Origin: JACVRW01 sp046735115
Lineage (GTDB): Bacteria > Actinomycetota > Thermoleophilia > Solirubrobacterales > Thermoleophilaceae
Length of the DNA: 11,070 bases
Assembly: GCA_046735115.1 (NCBI GenBank)
Contig: JBKPSR010000099.1
Location: 1-11,070, forward strand
Direction of reading: 5' to 3'
The notes under the pieces were generated by a model, which saw nothing but the letters and a program-made list of their open reading frames with translations, ran no database searches and had not been told where the DNA came from. Positions 1-5,696 of this stretch are shown here, piece after piece. The position numbers and the translations under genes are program-made. Every line of letters starts with the position of its first letter. Position 1 is the first letter of the stretch.

Positions 1-324
1 GACCGCGCCCACGGTGACGAGGAGGACTGGCTCCTGCGACTGCGCGCCGAGGGCGGCCGGATCGTCTATCTCGCCGACGCCGGCCTCGACCACCGCCGAA
101 CACCGGCCGACTCCCGCCTCGGCCCCCTGGCCCGAGCCGCCTACCACCGTGGCCGCGGAGCGAGATCGAGCGACCGCCGCCGCGGCGATGCACCGACCCT
201 GCGCCGCGAGCTGCGCGTGCTGGCCGGCTGCGGATGGCACACAGCCCGCCGGGCATGTCCCCAGGGCTTGATCATGGGAGCCCACGCTGCCGGCCGCCTC
301 GTGGAGGCACTGCGCCCGCGATGA
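1..324 (+). CDS. GT2-family glycosyltransferase, C-terminal fragment (5' end outside the window)
   Basis: Frame 1 is open from the first base to a TGA at 322-324 and gives 107 residues, the end of a larger protein. Near its start it reads HGDEEDWLLRL, then RAEGGRIVYLADAGLDHRR. This matches the last conserved block of GT2 (GT-A fold) glycosyltransferases: an acidic E/D-D/E-D-W motif holding the likely catalytic base, followed by a beta strand and a conserved His. The remainder is an Arg-rich tail of about 70 residues with no motif I recognise. GT2 enzymes transfer a sugar from a nucleotide-sugar to a growing glycan at the inner face of the membrane; donor and acceptor cannot be read here. The stop overlaps the next gene's ATG (ATGA at 321-324), so the two are probably translationally coupled in one operon. 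A different open frame at 14-271 is a shadow of this gene. The family call is fairly sure from the motif but rests on a short fragment. Confidence 0.72.
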   Translation, partial: DRAHGDEEDWLLRLRAEGGRIVYLADAGLDHRRTPADSRLGPLARAAYHRGRGARSSDRRRGDAPTLRRELRVLAGCGWHTARRACPQGLIMGAHAAGRLVEALRPR

Positions 325-1349
325 GCCCTAACTCGGCGACACCAGATCCCGCGACGCCCGGTCCGGCGACCCCCGATCCCGCGACCCCCGATCCCGCGAC
401 GCGCGATCCCGCGACGCCCGATCCCGCGACGCCCGATCCCGCGACGCCCGATCCCGCCACGTTCCTTTCCGGCGACGCGGGCGACGTGACCGATCGCCGG
501 CGCCGAGCCAAGCGCGCCGCGGGGGAGCTCGCCTTCACCGCAATTGACACCCTTACCGGCACCCGGGGCCGCACGACCCGACTGTCACGAGCCACACCAG
601 AGCGTGACGTGCTCGTCCTTGGCGTGTACCGGCCCGGCTCCTCAATGCCCGCCGCGCTGCCCGCCCTTCACTCCGAGACGCACAAGGTGCGCATCGCGCT
701 CGGCTCGACCGGCTCCGCGGAGGAGTCGCTGCGCGAGCACACGGTCGCCGAGAGGCTCAGCGGCGGCAAGTTCGAGAACCTGAACCGGCTGCTGGCGGCC
801 GCCTCGCCGAGCTCCGCCGCCGGCGCGTCCCCCAGGCCCGCCCCCAGCCCATCGACCGGAGCCGGCCCGAACTGGCTGCTCGTCGTTGACGACGATGTGC
901 GCCTTCCGCGGGCATTCCTTGACCGATTTGTTGCTGTCTGTGAGGCGTTTGGCCTTGATTTGGGGCAGCCGGCTCAGACGCTGCGGAGCCACTCGGCCTG
1001 GAAAGTCACGCGGCGGCGCCCCGCCTCGCTCGTGCGCGAGACCCGCTTCGTTGAGATCGGGCCCGTCACGGCGTTCAGCCGGCGAGCCGCGGCCGAGCTC
1101 CTTCCCTTTCCCGAGCTCCGGTACGGCTGGGGGCTGGATCTCCACTGGGCCGCCCTCGCGGGCCAGCACGGCTGGCGGCTCGGGATCGTGGACGCCCTGC
1201 CGGTTCGCCACGAGTCCAACCTGGTCGGCGCGGCGTACTCGCGCGAGGACGCGCAGGCGGAGGCAGCCCGCTTCCTGGCCGACCGCCCGTACCTCCCAAG
1301 CGTGCGCGCCAGCGAGGTGCTCGCGGTGCACCGCCGGGCCCGGAGGTGA
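321..1349 (+). CDS. DUF707-like putative glycosyltransferase with N-terminal DPATP repeats
   Basis: The protein has 342 residues. I chose ATG 321 because it overlaps the upstream stop (ATGA) and follows GGAGG at 303-307, although the 13-nt spacing is long. The same frame is open back to an ATG at 234, and GTG 486 would start after the repeats. Residues 9-48 are eight DPATP-like pentapeptides, followed by a basic stretch (DRRRRAKR). The core begins near RDVLVLGVYRPG. It contains LLVVDDDV (D190-D192, DXD-like metal/nucleotide-sugar motif), GLDLGQP, a W..T.RR segment, FVEIGPVTAFSR, YGWGLDLHW (W270-D273) and IGIVDA-type LGIVDALPVRHE (D291, H297). This order closely parallels the DUF707 family best known from plants, whose old name 'lysine ketoglutarate reductase trans-splicing related' does not describe an enzyme activity. 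The DXD-like motif and the surrounding glycosyltransferase genes suggest a GT-A sugar transferase. That function is inference. Codons at about 912-960 are unusually AT-ending. Confidence 0.68.
   Translation: MSPNSATPDPATPGPATPDPATPDPATRDPATPDPATPDPATPDPATFLSGDAGDVTDRRRRAKRAAGELAFTAIDTLTGTRGRTTRLSRATPERDVLVLGVYRPGSSMPAALPALHSETHKVRIALGSTGSAEESLREHTVAERLSGGKFENLNRLLAAASPSSAAGASPRPAPSPSTGAGPNWLLVVDDDVRLPRAFLDRFVAVCEAFGLDLGQPAQTLRSHSAWKVTRRRPASLVRETRFVEIGPVTAFSRRAAAELLPFPELRYGWGLDLHWAALAGQHGWRLGIVDALPVRHESNLVGAAYSREDAQAEAARFLADRPYLPSVRASEVLAVHRRARR
345..464 (+). repeat. 15-bp tandem repeat, eight units, encoding DPATP-like pentapeptides
   Basis: Eight consecutive 15-bp units with consensus GATCCCGCGACGCCC fill residues 9-48 of the DUF707-like protein. 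In order they encode DPATP, GPATP, DPATP, DPATR, DPATP, DPATP, DPATP and DPATF. Units 5 to 7 are identical at the DNA level and others differ by one to three bases, which suggests recent expansion by slippage or unequal recombination. The unit length is a multiple of three, so copy-number change keeps the frame. The peptide would be a Pro-rich, probably unstructured leader. There are no spacers, so this is not a CRISPR array. Confidence 0.9.
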
Positions 1350-1414
1350 CGTGCGCCTGCCGAGCGCACACCCCCGCGAAGTCATCGCTCTCCCTCGAGC
1401 GGCCCGGGGCTGAC

Positions 1415-2509
1415 GTGCGGCTTCTGTTCGTCTGCCCCGATATGGACACAGGGGGCGCGGAGCGGCACTGGGCGACCTTGATGCGCGAGCTCGCCGGCCG
1501 GGGCGCCACCGTCCGGCTCCTTACCCTCGACGGCCGCGGACCGTTCTTCGACGACGTCGTCGCCCACGGGCTGGCCGCCGAGTGCCTCGAGCTGCGACGC
1601 CGCGTGGACCCGCGCGGGCTTCGCCGGGCCCTTGGCGTGGGGAGCGACTTCCGGCCCGCCGCGGTGATCAGCCGGGGAGTGAACGGACAGCTCGTCGGGG
1701 AGGCGATCGCGCGGCGCGTGCGAGCGGTGCACGTCTACAACGAGCACACCCCGCTCACCCCTAGCGGTCGCCTCGTCCCTCCGCGCCCGCACCAGCGTGT
1801 GCTGACGCGGCTCGTGGCGAGAGCGGTGGACGACGTCGTCGCAGTGACCGAGCGCCAGGTGGCGCCGCTGGGAGCGCTCGGCTATCCGCGCCGGCGCATC
1901 GAGGTCGTCCCGAACGGGGTCTTCGCTCGCGACGCCGAGGGGATCGAGCCTTCGTCCGAGCTCGACGGTGACGGCTTCGCCGTGCTCTGCGTGGCAGGCC
2001 TGCGACCGGAGAAGCGGGTGGACCTGTTCATCGAGGCGGTAGCGGCGGCGCGCCGCGAGAACCCGGCGGTGCGCGGTTACGTGGCCGGCGAGGGACGCGA
2101 GCGCGACCGGCTCGAGCGGCTCGCGAGCGACAAAGGCGTCTCGCTCCTCGGGGCGCGCCGCGACGTGCTGAGCCTGGTCGCAGCCGCCGGGGCGGTATGC
2201 CTGCCGAGCGAGGCCGAGGCGCTTCCCATGAGCCTGATCGAGGCGATGGCCCTGGCGCGCGCGGTGGTGGCAACCGACGTCGGAGGAACTCGCGAACTGA
2301 TCGTCGACGGAGTGACCGGCCACCTGGTACGGCCCGGTGACGGCGCGGCGATCACCCGCGCGCTGCTCGCACTCGCGGGCGACGAGCGGCGCGCTCGCGC
2401 GATGGGCGCCGCCGGCCAGCGCCGCCAGCGCGAGCGCTTCACCGGCGAGGCGATGGTGGACGGCTACGAGCGCGCCTTTCGGGGGGCGGTGGAACGTGGG
2501 AAGGCGTGA
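1415..2509 (+). CDS. GT4-family glycosyltransferase (GT-B fold)
   Basis: This 364-residue protein starts MRLLFVCPDMDTGGAERHW. That is the classic N-terminal strand plus the Gly-rich GGAE loop of GT4 enzymes. Further on come VVPNGVF, LRPEKRVDLFIEAVA (start of the C-terminal Rossmann domain), GEGRERDRLERLA, and EAEALPMSLIEAMALARAVVATDVGGTRELI. In the last of these E268 and E276 form the EX7E signature that contacts the nucleotide-sugar. It should be a retaining, cytoplasmic transferase that adds one sugar to a lipid-linked intermediate; the sugar is unknown. I chose GTG 1415 because the fold starts there. The frame also has a GTG at 1346 overlapping the upstream stop, which would add 23 residues with no resemblance to the family. 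A GGGG stretch at 1406-1409 is a modest ribosome-binding site. It belongs to the plus-strand run with the two genes before it. The family is sure, the start less so. Confidence 0.88.
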   Translation: MRLLFVCPDMDTGGAERHWATLMRELAGRGATVRLLTLDGRGPFFDDVVAHGLAAECLELRRRVDPRGLRRALGVGSDFRPAAVISRGVNGQLVGEAIARRVRAVHVYNEHTPLTPSGRLVPPRPHQRVLTRLVARAVDDVVAVTERQVAPLGALGYPRRRIEVVPNGVFARDAEGIEPSSELDGDGFAVLCVAGLRPEKRVDLFIEAVAAARRENPAVRGYVAGEGRERDRLERLASDKGVSLLGARRDVLSLVAAAGAVCLPSEAEALPMSLIEAMALARAVVATDVGGTRELIVDGVTGHLVRPGDGAAITRALLALAGDERRARAMGAAGQRRQRERFTGEAMVDGYERAFRGAVERGKA

Positions 2510-2525
2510 GGGCGTGACTGGGCGC

Positions 2526-2653
2526 ACTGCGGCACTGAGCGGGAGGGGTTCGGTGCGCGCCTCCGATCGACAATCCTGCCTGGGGTCCCTATACGGGCAC
2601 CAATCCAGGATCGTCGCGAGGATCGGCGGCCGCGGGCGGACTGCGGCAGTGAG
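2526..2653 (+). repeat. Pair of 14-bp near-identical direct repeats in the spacer between two glycosyltransferase genes
   Basis: ACTGCGGCACTGAG at 2526-2539 recurs as ACTGCGGCAGTGAG at 2640-2653, with one mismatch. The copies sit at the two ends of the 212-bp gap between the genes ending at 2509 and starting at 2722. They flank the candidate promoter at 2567-2595. They could be regulator half-sites, a duplication scar, or chance in GC-rich DNA; no function can be assigned. Confidence 0.4.
2567..2595 (+). promoter_or_regulatory. Candidate sigma-70-type promoter for the glycosyltransferase at 2722
   Basis: TCGACA at 2567-2572 matches the TTGACA -35 consensus at five of six bases. Exactly 17 bp later, TATACG at 2590-2595 matches TATAAT at four of six. 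This is the best promoter-like pair I found in the window and lies in the only long gap inside the left plus-strand run. It would give a leader of roughly 120 nt before GTG 2722. It is a sequence match only, with no transcript evidence. Confidence 0.4.
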
Positions 2654-2721
2654 GACGGGGGCGCGGGCGCGTGCCCCGGGCTGCAGGCCGCGGGCATGTC
2701 CTTTGCGGGCGGGATTTGGAA

Positions 2722-3777
2722 GTGCCTCGGCCTGACGTTCTGCTGCTCTCGCTCGGCACCACCCTGGGGTGGCGGGTCGCGGATGAGCTGCTGCTCGCGC
2801 AGCTCGAGCGAGCGGGCGCCGCGACCGCGGCGGTTTCGGTTGGGATCGGCGCGAGCGACCGGCTGCGACGCGGTTATCCCGTCAACGACCTCGTGGAGAT
2901 GTACGCCGCGCGTCGCGCCGCGCGGACCGCGGTCGAGCGGCACGAGCCGCGGGCGCTGATCGTGTCTTCGACGACGGCGGCGATGCTGCTGCCGCGCCTA
3001 CCGGTTCCGTACGCGATCCGGTTCGACGCTCCCGCTCGGTTGAACCGGCCCGGCGCGCGGAACCGGCTCCTTCACCGGCTGGAGCGTCGCGCCATGCGGC
3101 GGGCGCTCGTCACCGTGCCGTTCAGCGTTGCCGGCGCCCAGGCGCTTCCCGATGGGGCCGCGCGGCCCGTGGTCGTCTCGCCCCCGGTGGACCCGTCGAG
3201 GCCGCCAGGCGAGCGCATGGATGACCGCGAGCCGGTGGCGGTGGCCTACGTCCCAGATCCGAAGGCGAAGGGCCTCGACGTGGTCGTGGCCGCTTGGTCC
3301 GCGGCCGCTGTCGACGGGGCGCGGCTCGAGGTCTACGGCCTGGACTCTGACTGGGCGCGTACGCACCTCCGCCGCACCCGAGTTCCGGAGCCGGCTTCGC
3401 TCGAGCTCCGCGGCACCGTCCCGGTCGCCGAGTTCCGCGAGCGCATCCGCAGCGCCCGCGTGTTTGTCCACGGCGCGCGCTGGGAGGACTGGGGCCAGGC
3501 GCCCCTCGAGGCGCTCGCGGACGGTGCACTGCTCGCGACCGTGCCGGCCGGCGGTCCCTACGAGGCACTGAGGGTGGCTCGGCAGCTGGAGCCGTCACTC
3601 ATCGCCGCAGGCATCGACCCCGCGAGTCTCGGCCGCGCAATCGCGGCGGCGTTCGACCTACCGGACGACCGCTCCGGCGCTTACCGGGAGCGCGCCGCGG
3701 AGCTCATGCGGCCGTACCGCTCACAAGCCGTGCAGGAGACCGTTGCGCGCGAACTCCTGCCGGCGTTGCTTGATTAG
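2722..3777 (+). CDS. GT-B fold glycosyltransferase (GT4-like)
   Basis: This 351-residue protein starts MPRPDVLLLSLGTTLGWRVADELLLAQL, a short N-terminal Rossmann strand and helix. The middle carries VSPPVDPSRP, where GT4 enzymes usually have a PNGVD-type loop. VAYVPDPKAKGLDVVVAAW then opens the C-terminal domain, followed by LRGTVPVAEFRERIRSARVFVHGARWEDWGQAPLEALADG. E255 and E263 form the EX7E nucleotide-sugar motif. It diverges from standard GT4 proteins, so donor and acceptor are unknown; a cytoplasmic glycan-assembly role is inferred from its neighbours. I chose GTG 2722 because GGGA at 2711-2714 lies 7 nt upstream and the fold begins there. A GTG at 2671 would add 17 residues with no family match. 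It is separated from the preceding gene by 212 bp holding a possible promoter, and it ends before a possible bidirectional terminator. Confidence 0.78.
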   Translation: MPRPDVLLLSLGTTLGWRVADELLLAQLERAGAATAAVSVGIGASDRLRRGYPVNDLVEMYAARRAARTAVERHEPRALIVSSTTAAMLLPRLPVPYAIRFDAPARLNRPGARNRLLHRLERRAMRRALVTVPFSVAGAQALPDGAARPVVVSPPVDPSRPPGERMDDREPVAVAYVPDPKAKGLDVVVAAWSAAAVDGARLEVYGLDSDWARTHLRRTRVPEPASLELRGTVPVAEFRERIRSARVFVHGARWEDWGQAPLEALADGALLATVPAGGPYEALRVARQLEPSLIAAGIDPASLGRAIAAAFDLPDDRSGAYRERAAELMRPYRSQAVQETVARELLPALLD

Positions 3778-3789
3778 GCCGCCGCCGGA

Positions 3790-3836
3790 GGGGTGGGTCG
3801 ACTTATCCCCCGAGCCGAGGGGGTGGGTCGACTTAT
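3790..3836 (+). repeat. 17-bp direct repeat, two copies 30 bp apart
   Basis: GGGGTGGGTCGACTTAT occurs at 3790-3806 and again, identical, at 3820-3836. Both copies lie in the convergent spacer after the stop at 3777. A third, diverged and inverted copy lies at about 3854-3870. Two perfect 17-mers 30 bp apart are unlikely by chance and suggest a local duplication, a protein-binding pair or part of a dispersed intergenic repeat. Two copies are too few to call an array. Confidence 0.75.
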
Positions 3837-3867
3837 GCACCGATTGGGGTCACAAATCGACACACCC
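3821..3867. terminator. Inverted repeat, candidate bidirectional terminator between convergent genes
   Basis: GGGTGGGTCGACTT at 3821-3834 can pair with AAATCGACACACCC at 3854-3867. Twelve of 14 positions pair, with mismatches at the sixth and twelfth, around a 19-nt loop. It sits between a plus-strand gene ending at 3777 and a minus-strand gene ending at 3904, where a shared terminator is expected. There is no T-run after either arm, so a canonical intrinsic terminator is not shown; high-GC actinobacteria often lack such T-runs. The second copy of the 17-bp direct repeat forms the left arm. Confidence 0.45.
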
Positions 3868-3903
3868 ACCGAGGACTCACCCTCAATGCTGTCGTTCGCC
3901 AAC

Positions 3904-5010
3904 CTACGCGCCCACCACCCGCAGCACCGCCCGCTCCCACGCCTCCACATCGGCCTCCGGCGGATGCCGCTCCGTCACCGCGCGACTCCCGGCGGCCAGC
4001 CGCTCGCGCAGCTCCGGCTCCCGCACCAGCCGGCGCAGCGCTGAGGCGATCTGACCGCGGTCGTCCGGGTCGATCACGAGCGCGTTCTCGTCCTCGACCG
4101 CCACGTCCCCGACGGCCCCCGCTCGCCTCGACGCGATCAGCGGCAGGCCGGCGGCGGCGGCCTCGCGCAGCGTCACGCCGAACGGCTCGTAGGTGCTCAC
4201 GAGCGCCAGCGCCCCCGCGTCCGCGTACACCGCCCCGAGCTCGGCAGGCGGCACCGACCCCGGGAAGCGCGCCGGCACGCCCAGCCGGTCCGCCAGGGCG
4301 CGCAGGTCTGCCTCGAGCGGGCCCGTGCCCCGGATCTCGAGCTCGGCCTCGCCGTCCTCGAAGCCCGCCTGTGCGAAGGCCGCAACCAGCGCACCCAGGT
4401 TCTTGTCCGGCACCAGGCGCCCCACGGCCAGGATACGCAGCGGGCCATCGGACAGCTCGGCTCGCCCCCGCAACGAGTCCACCTCCGCGCTCTGAAGCGC
4501 CACCGCGATCGACCGCGGCGATACCCCGAGCCCACGCAGCCGCTCGGCGCCCTGCGACGAAGCCGCGATGAAGCCCGCCGCGCGCGGCGCCACGAGCCGG
4601 TGGACGCGCAGCTGCAGCGCCGACAGGCCAGCGTCGCTCCAGCGCGTGAGCTCGGTGAAGAGGACGACGGGCACCGCCCGGCGTCGTCCCCAGGCGAGCG
4701 CGCGCAGCGTCGCCGGCCCGTATTCCCAGCTCACGACGCAATCGGCACGAGCGCGGGACAGCGCCTCACCCAATCCCCGCGGGAACGTGATCGGAGAGCG
4801 CCCCGCCCGGCCCCGCTGCCAACCGGACAGAATCTCGCTACCGTAGCCCTTTGCCTCTGAGAACCAGGCAGCGGGCTGATCCCAGGCCGGCTGGGTCCCG
4901 GCGAGGTACACAACATGCGGAATCACGCGCCCACGATCGGCGAGCGCCCGGAAGAGGGGCTCGCGGTAGGGGACGGGGACCGGCGGCAGGATGGCGACGC
5001 GCGGCGGCAC
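3904..5010 (-). CDS. GT4-family glycosyltransferase (GT-B fold), minus strand
   Basis: This 368-residue protein starts MPPRVAILPPVPVPYREPLFRALADRG, typical of GT4 enzymes of this type. It continues with a SWEYGPATLRAL segment, VVLFTELTRWSD, an AASSQGAERLRGLGV helix and LRILAVGRLVPDKNLGALVAAFAQA, the start of the donor-binding domain. The segment STYEPFGVTLREAAAAGLPLIAS follows, with E275 and E283 as the EX7E pair. It should add a sugar to a lipid-linked glycan on the cytoplasmic side; specificity is unknown. The frame also has a GTG at 5040. I prefer GTG 5010 because it puts the first beta strand near the N-terminus and leaves 92 bp for divergent control. Neither start has a clear ribosome-binding site. 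It faces the plus-strand glycosyltransferase tail to tail and is divergent from the anchored-protein gene at 5103. The family is certain; the start is not. Confidence 0.85.
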   Translation of the reverse strand: MPPRVAILPPVPVPYREPLFRALADRGRVIPHVVYLAGTQPAWDQPAAWFSEAKGYGSEILSGWQRGRAGRSPITFPRGLGEALSRARADCVVSWEYGPATLRALAWGRRRAVPVVLFTELTRWSDAGLSALQLRVHRLVAPRAAGFIAASSQGAERLRGLGVSPRSIAVALQSAEVDSLRGRAELSDGPLRILAVGRLVPDKNLGALVAAFAQAGFEDGEAELEIRGTGPLEADLRALADRLGVPARFPGSVPPAELGAVYADAGALALVSTYEPFGVTLREAAAAGLPLIASRRAGAVGDVAVEDENALVIDPDDRGQIASALRRLVREPELRERLAAGSRAVTERHPPEADVEAWERAVLRVVGA

Positions 5011-5040
5011 GCCGCAACTTTGCCTGATGGCCCGGGTCAC

Positions 5041-5048
5041 AAACGTTT
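5041..5048. promoter_or_regulatory. AAACGTTT palindrome in the divergent spacer, possible operator
   Basis: A perfect 8-bp palindrome, unusually AT-rich for this window, lies in the 92-bp space between the minus-strand glycosyltransferase and the plus-strand anchored-protein/ligase pair. A weak -10-like CACAAT for the plus strand follows at 5067-5072 without a good -35. The position would let one regulator act on both directions, but an 8-mer alone is weak evidence. Confidence 0.22.
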
Positions 5049-5081
5049 AGGCGTCCCCGAACCAGGCACAATCCCTTCGAT

Positions 5082-5098
5082 TCGGGAGGGGAACCCGA
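5082..5098 (+). promoter_or_regulatory. Ribosome-binding site of the gene at 5103, displayed in a small hairpin loop
   Basis: GGAGGGG at 5085-5091 is a strong Shine-Dalgarno sequence 11 nt before the TTG at 5103 and is the main support for that start. TCGGG at 5082-5086 can pair with CCCGA at 5094-5098 (plus a G-U at 5081/5099). This puts AGGGGAA in the loop and closes up the long spacing. A fold that presents or masks the site could tune translation; that role is inference. Confidence 0.45.
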
Positions 5099-5102
5099 GC
5101 AC

Positions 5103-5696
5103 TTGAAGCGACTAACTGGACACCTGCTCACGATCGGGGCGCTGGCGCTGCTGGCGCTGCCCGCGAACGCCTTCGCGAGCGCCGATCAGGTGATCCGCGA
5201 CTGTGCCCGGGACGGCAAGCTCGACCACGACTACTCGAACTCGGAGCTGCGCAAGGCGCGGAACAACCTCCCGTCCGACCTCGACGAGTACTCCGACTGC
5301 CGCGATGTGATCGCATCCGCGATCAAGGGCGGCTCCGACCGCGGCCTCGGGGCGGGCAGCCCCGGCGTCGGCGCCACGGATCCGGCGGGCGAGGCGGCCG
5401 CGCAGGCTCAGGACCAGAACGACCTCGCGTCGATCGCCACCGGCAAGGACGAGAAGCCGTCCGTGAACGTGGGGGGCACGAAGCTCGAGCCGGACAGCAG
5501 CGGCTTCTTCAACGTCGGAGGGGCCGCCAACGAGGTTCCGCTGCCGCTCCTCCTGGCGCTGATCCTGCTCAGCCTGTTCGCGCTGGCGAGTGCGCTCGGC
5601 GCCGTTCGCGACCGGGTGCCAGCACTCGCGTCGGTGCCGCTTCTGTCAAAGATTCCGACGCCGCGTGTTCCGTTCCTCAAGCGCCGCAGCCACTAG
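5103..5696 (+). CDS. Secreted, C-terminally membrane-anchored protein of unknown function
   Basis: I do not recognise the family. The 197-residue protein starts with TTG after a strong ribosome-binding site. Residues 1-25 are a clear signal peptide (MKR, hydrophobic core, ANAFA with likely cleavage near residue 25). Residues 26-75 form a charged helical-looking domain with only two cysteines, C34 and C66, which could form one disulfide outside the membrane. Residues 76-143 are Gly/Ala/Asp/Ser-rich and probably disordered. Residues 145-168 (EVPLPLLLALILLSLFALASALG) are a transmembrane segment, followed by a Pro-rich basic tail ending LKRRSH. The layout is extracytoplasmic domain, linker, anchor and cytoplasmic tail. 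It resembles surface proteins, but there is no LPXTG sortase motif. The ligase gene's probable start lies inside its last 32 bp, so the two are likely co-translated and may work together at the membrane. That link is inferred from context. Confidence 0.8.
   Translation: MKRLTGHLLTIGALALLALPANAFASADQVIRDCARDGKLDHDYSNSELRKARNNLPSDLDEYSDCRDVIASAIKGGSDRGLGAGSPGVGATDPAGEAAAQAQDQNDLASIATGKDEKPSVNVGGTKLEPDSSGFFNVGGAANEVPLPLLLALILLSLFALASALGAVRDRVPALASVPLLSKIPTPRVPFLKRRSH

Noticed and set aside
345..464. Possible CRISPR-like array
   Set aside because: The 15-bp units are contiguous with no spacers and lie in frame within a coding region.
642..1385. Minus-strand open frame of 247 codons and overlapping frames on both strands
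   Set aside because: These are antisense or out-of-frame shadows of the DUF707-like gene without motifs or start signals.
1346..1414. GTG 1346 as start of the GT4 gene
   Set aside because: It overlaps the upstream stop nicely, but the extra 23 residues come before the conserved first beta strand and the upstream GGAGG touches the start with no spacing.
1382..2527. Minus-strand open frame of 381 codons
   Set aside because: It is fully antisense to the GT4 gene, which has complete family motifs; the translation has no recognisable domain and is His/Arg-rich.
3790..3836. Possible IS end or attachment site from the 17-bp direct repeat
   Set aside because: There is no transposase or integrase gene, and only 13 bp lie between the copies, so nothing is inserted between them.
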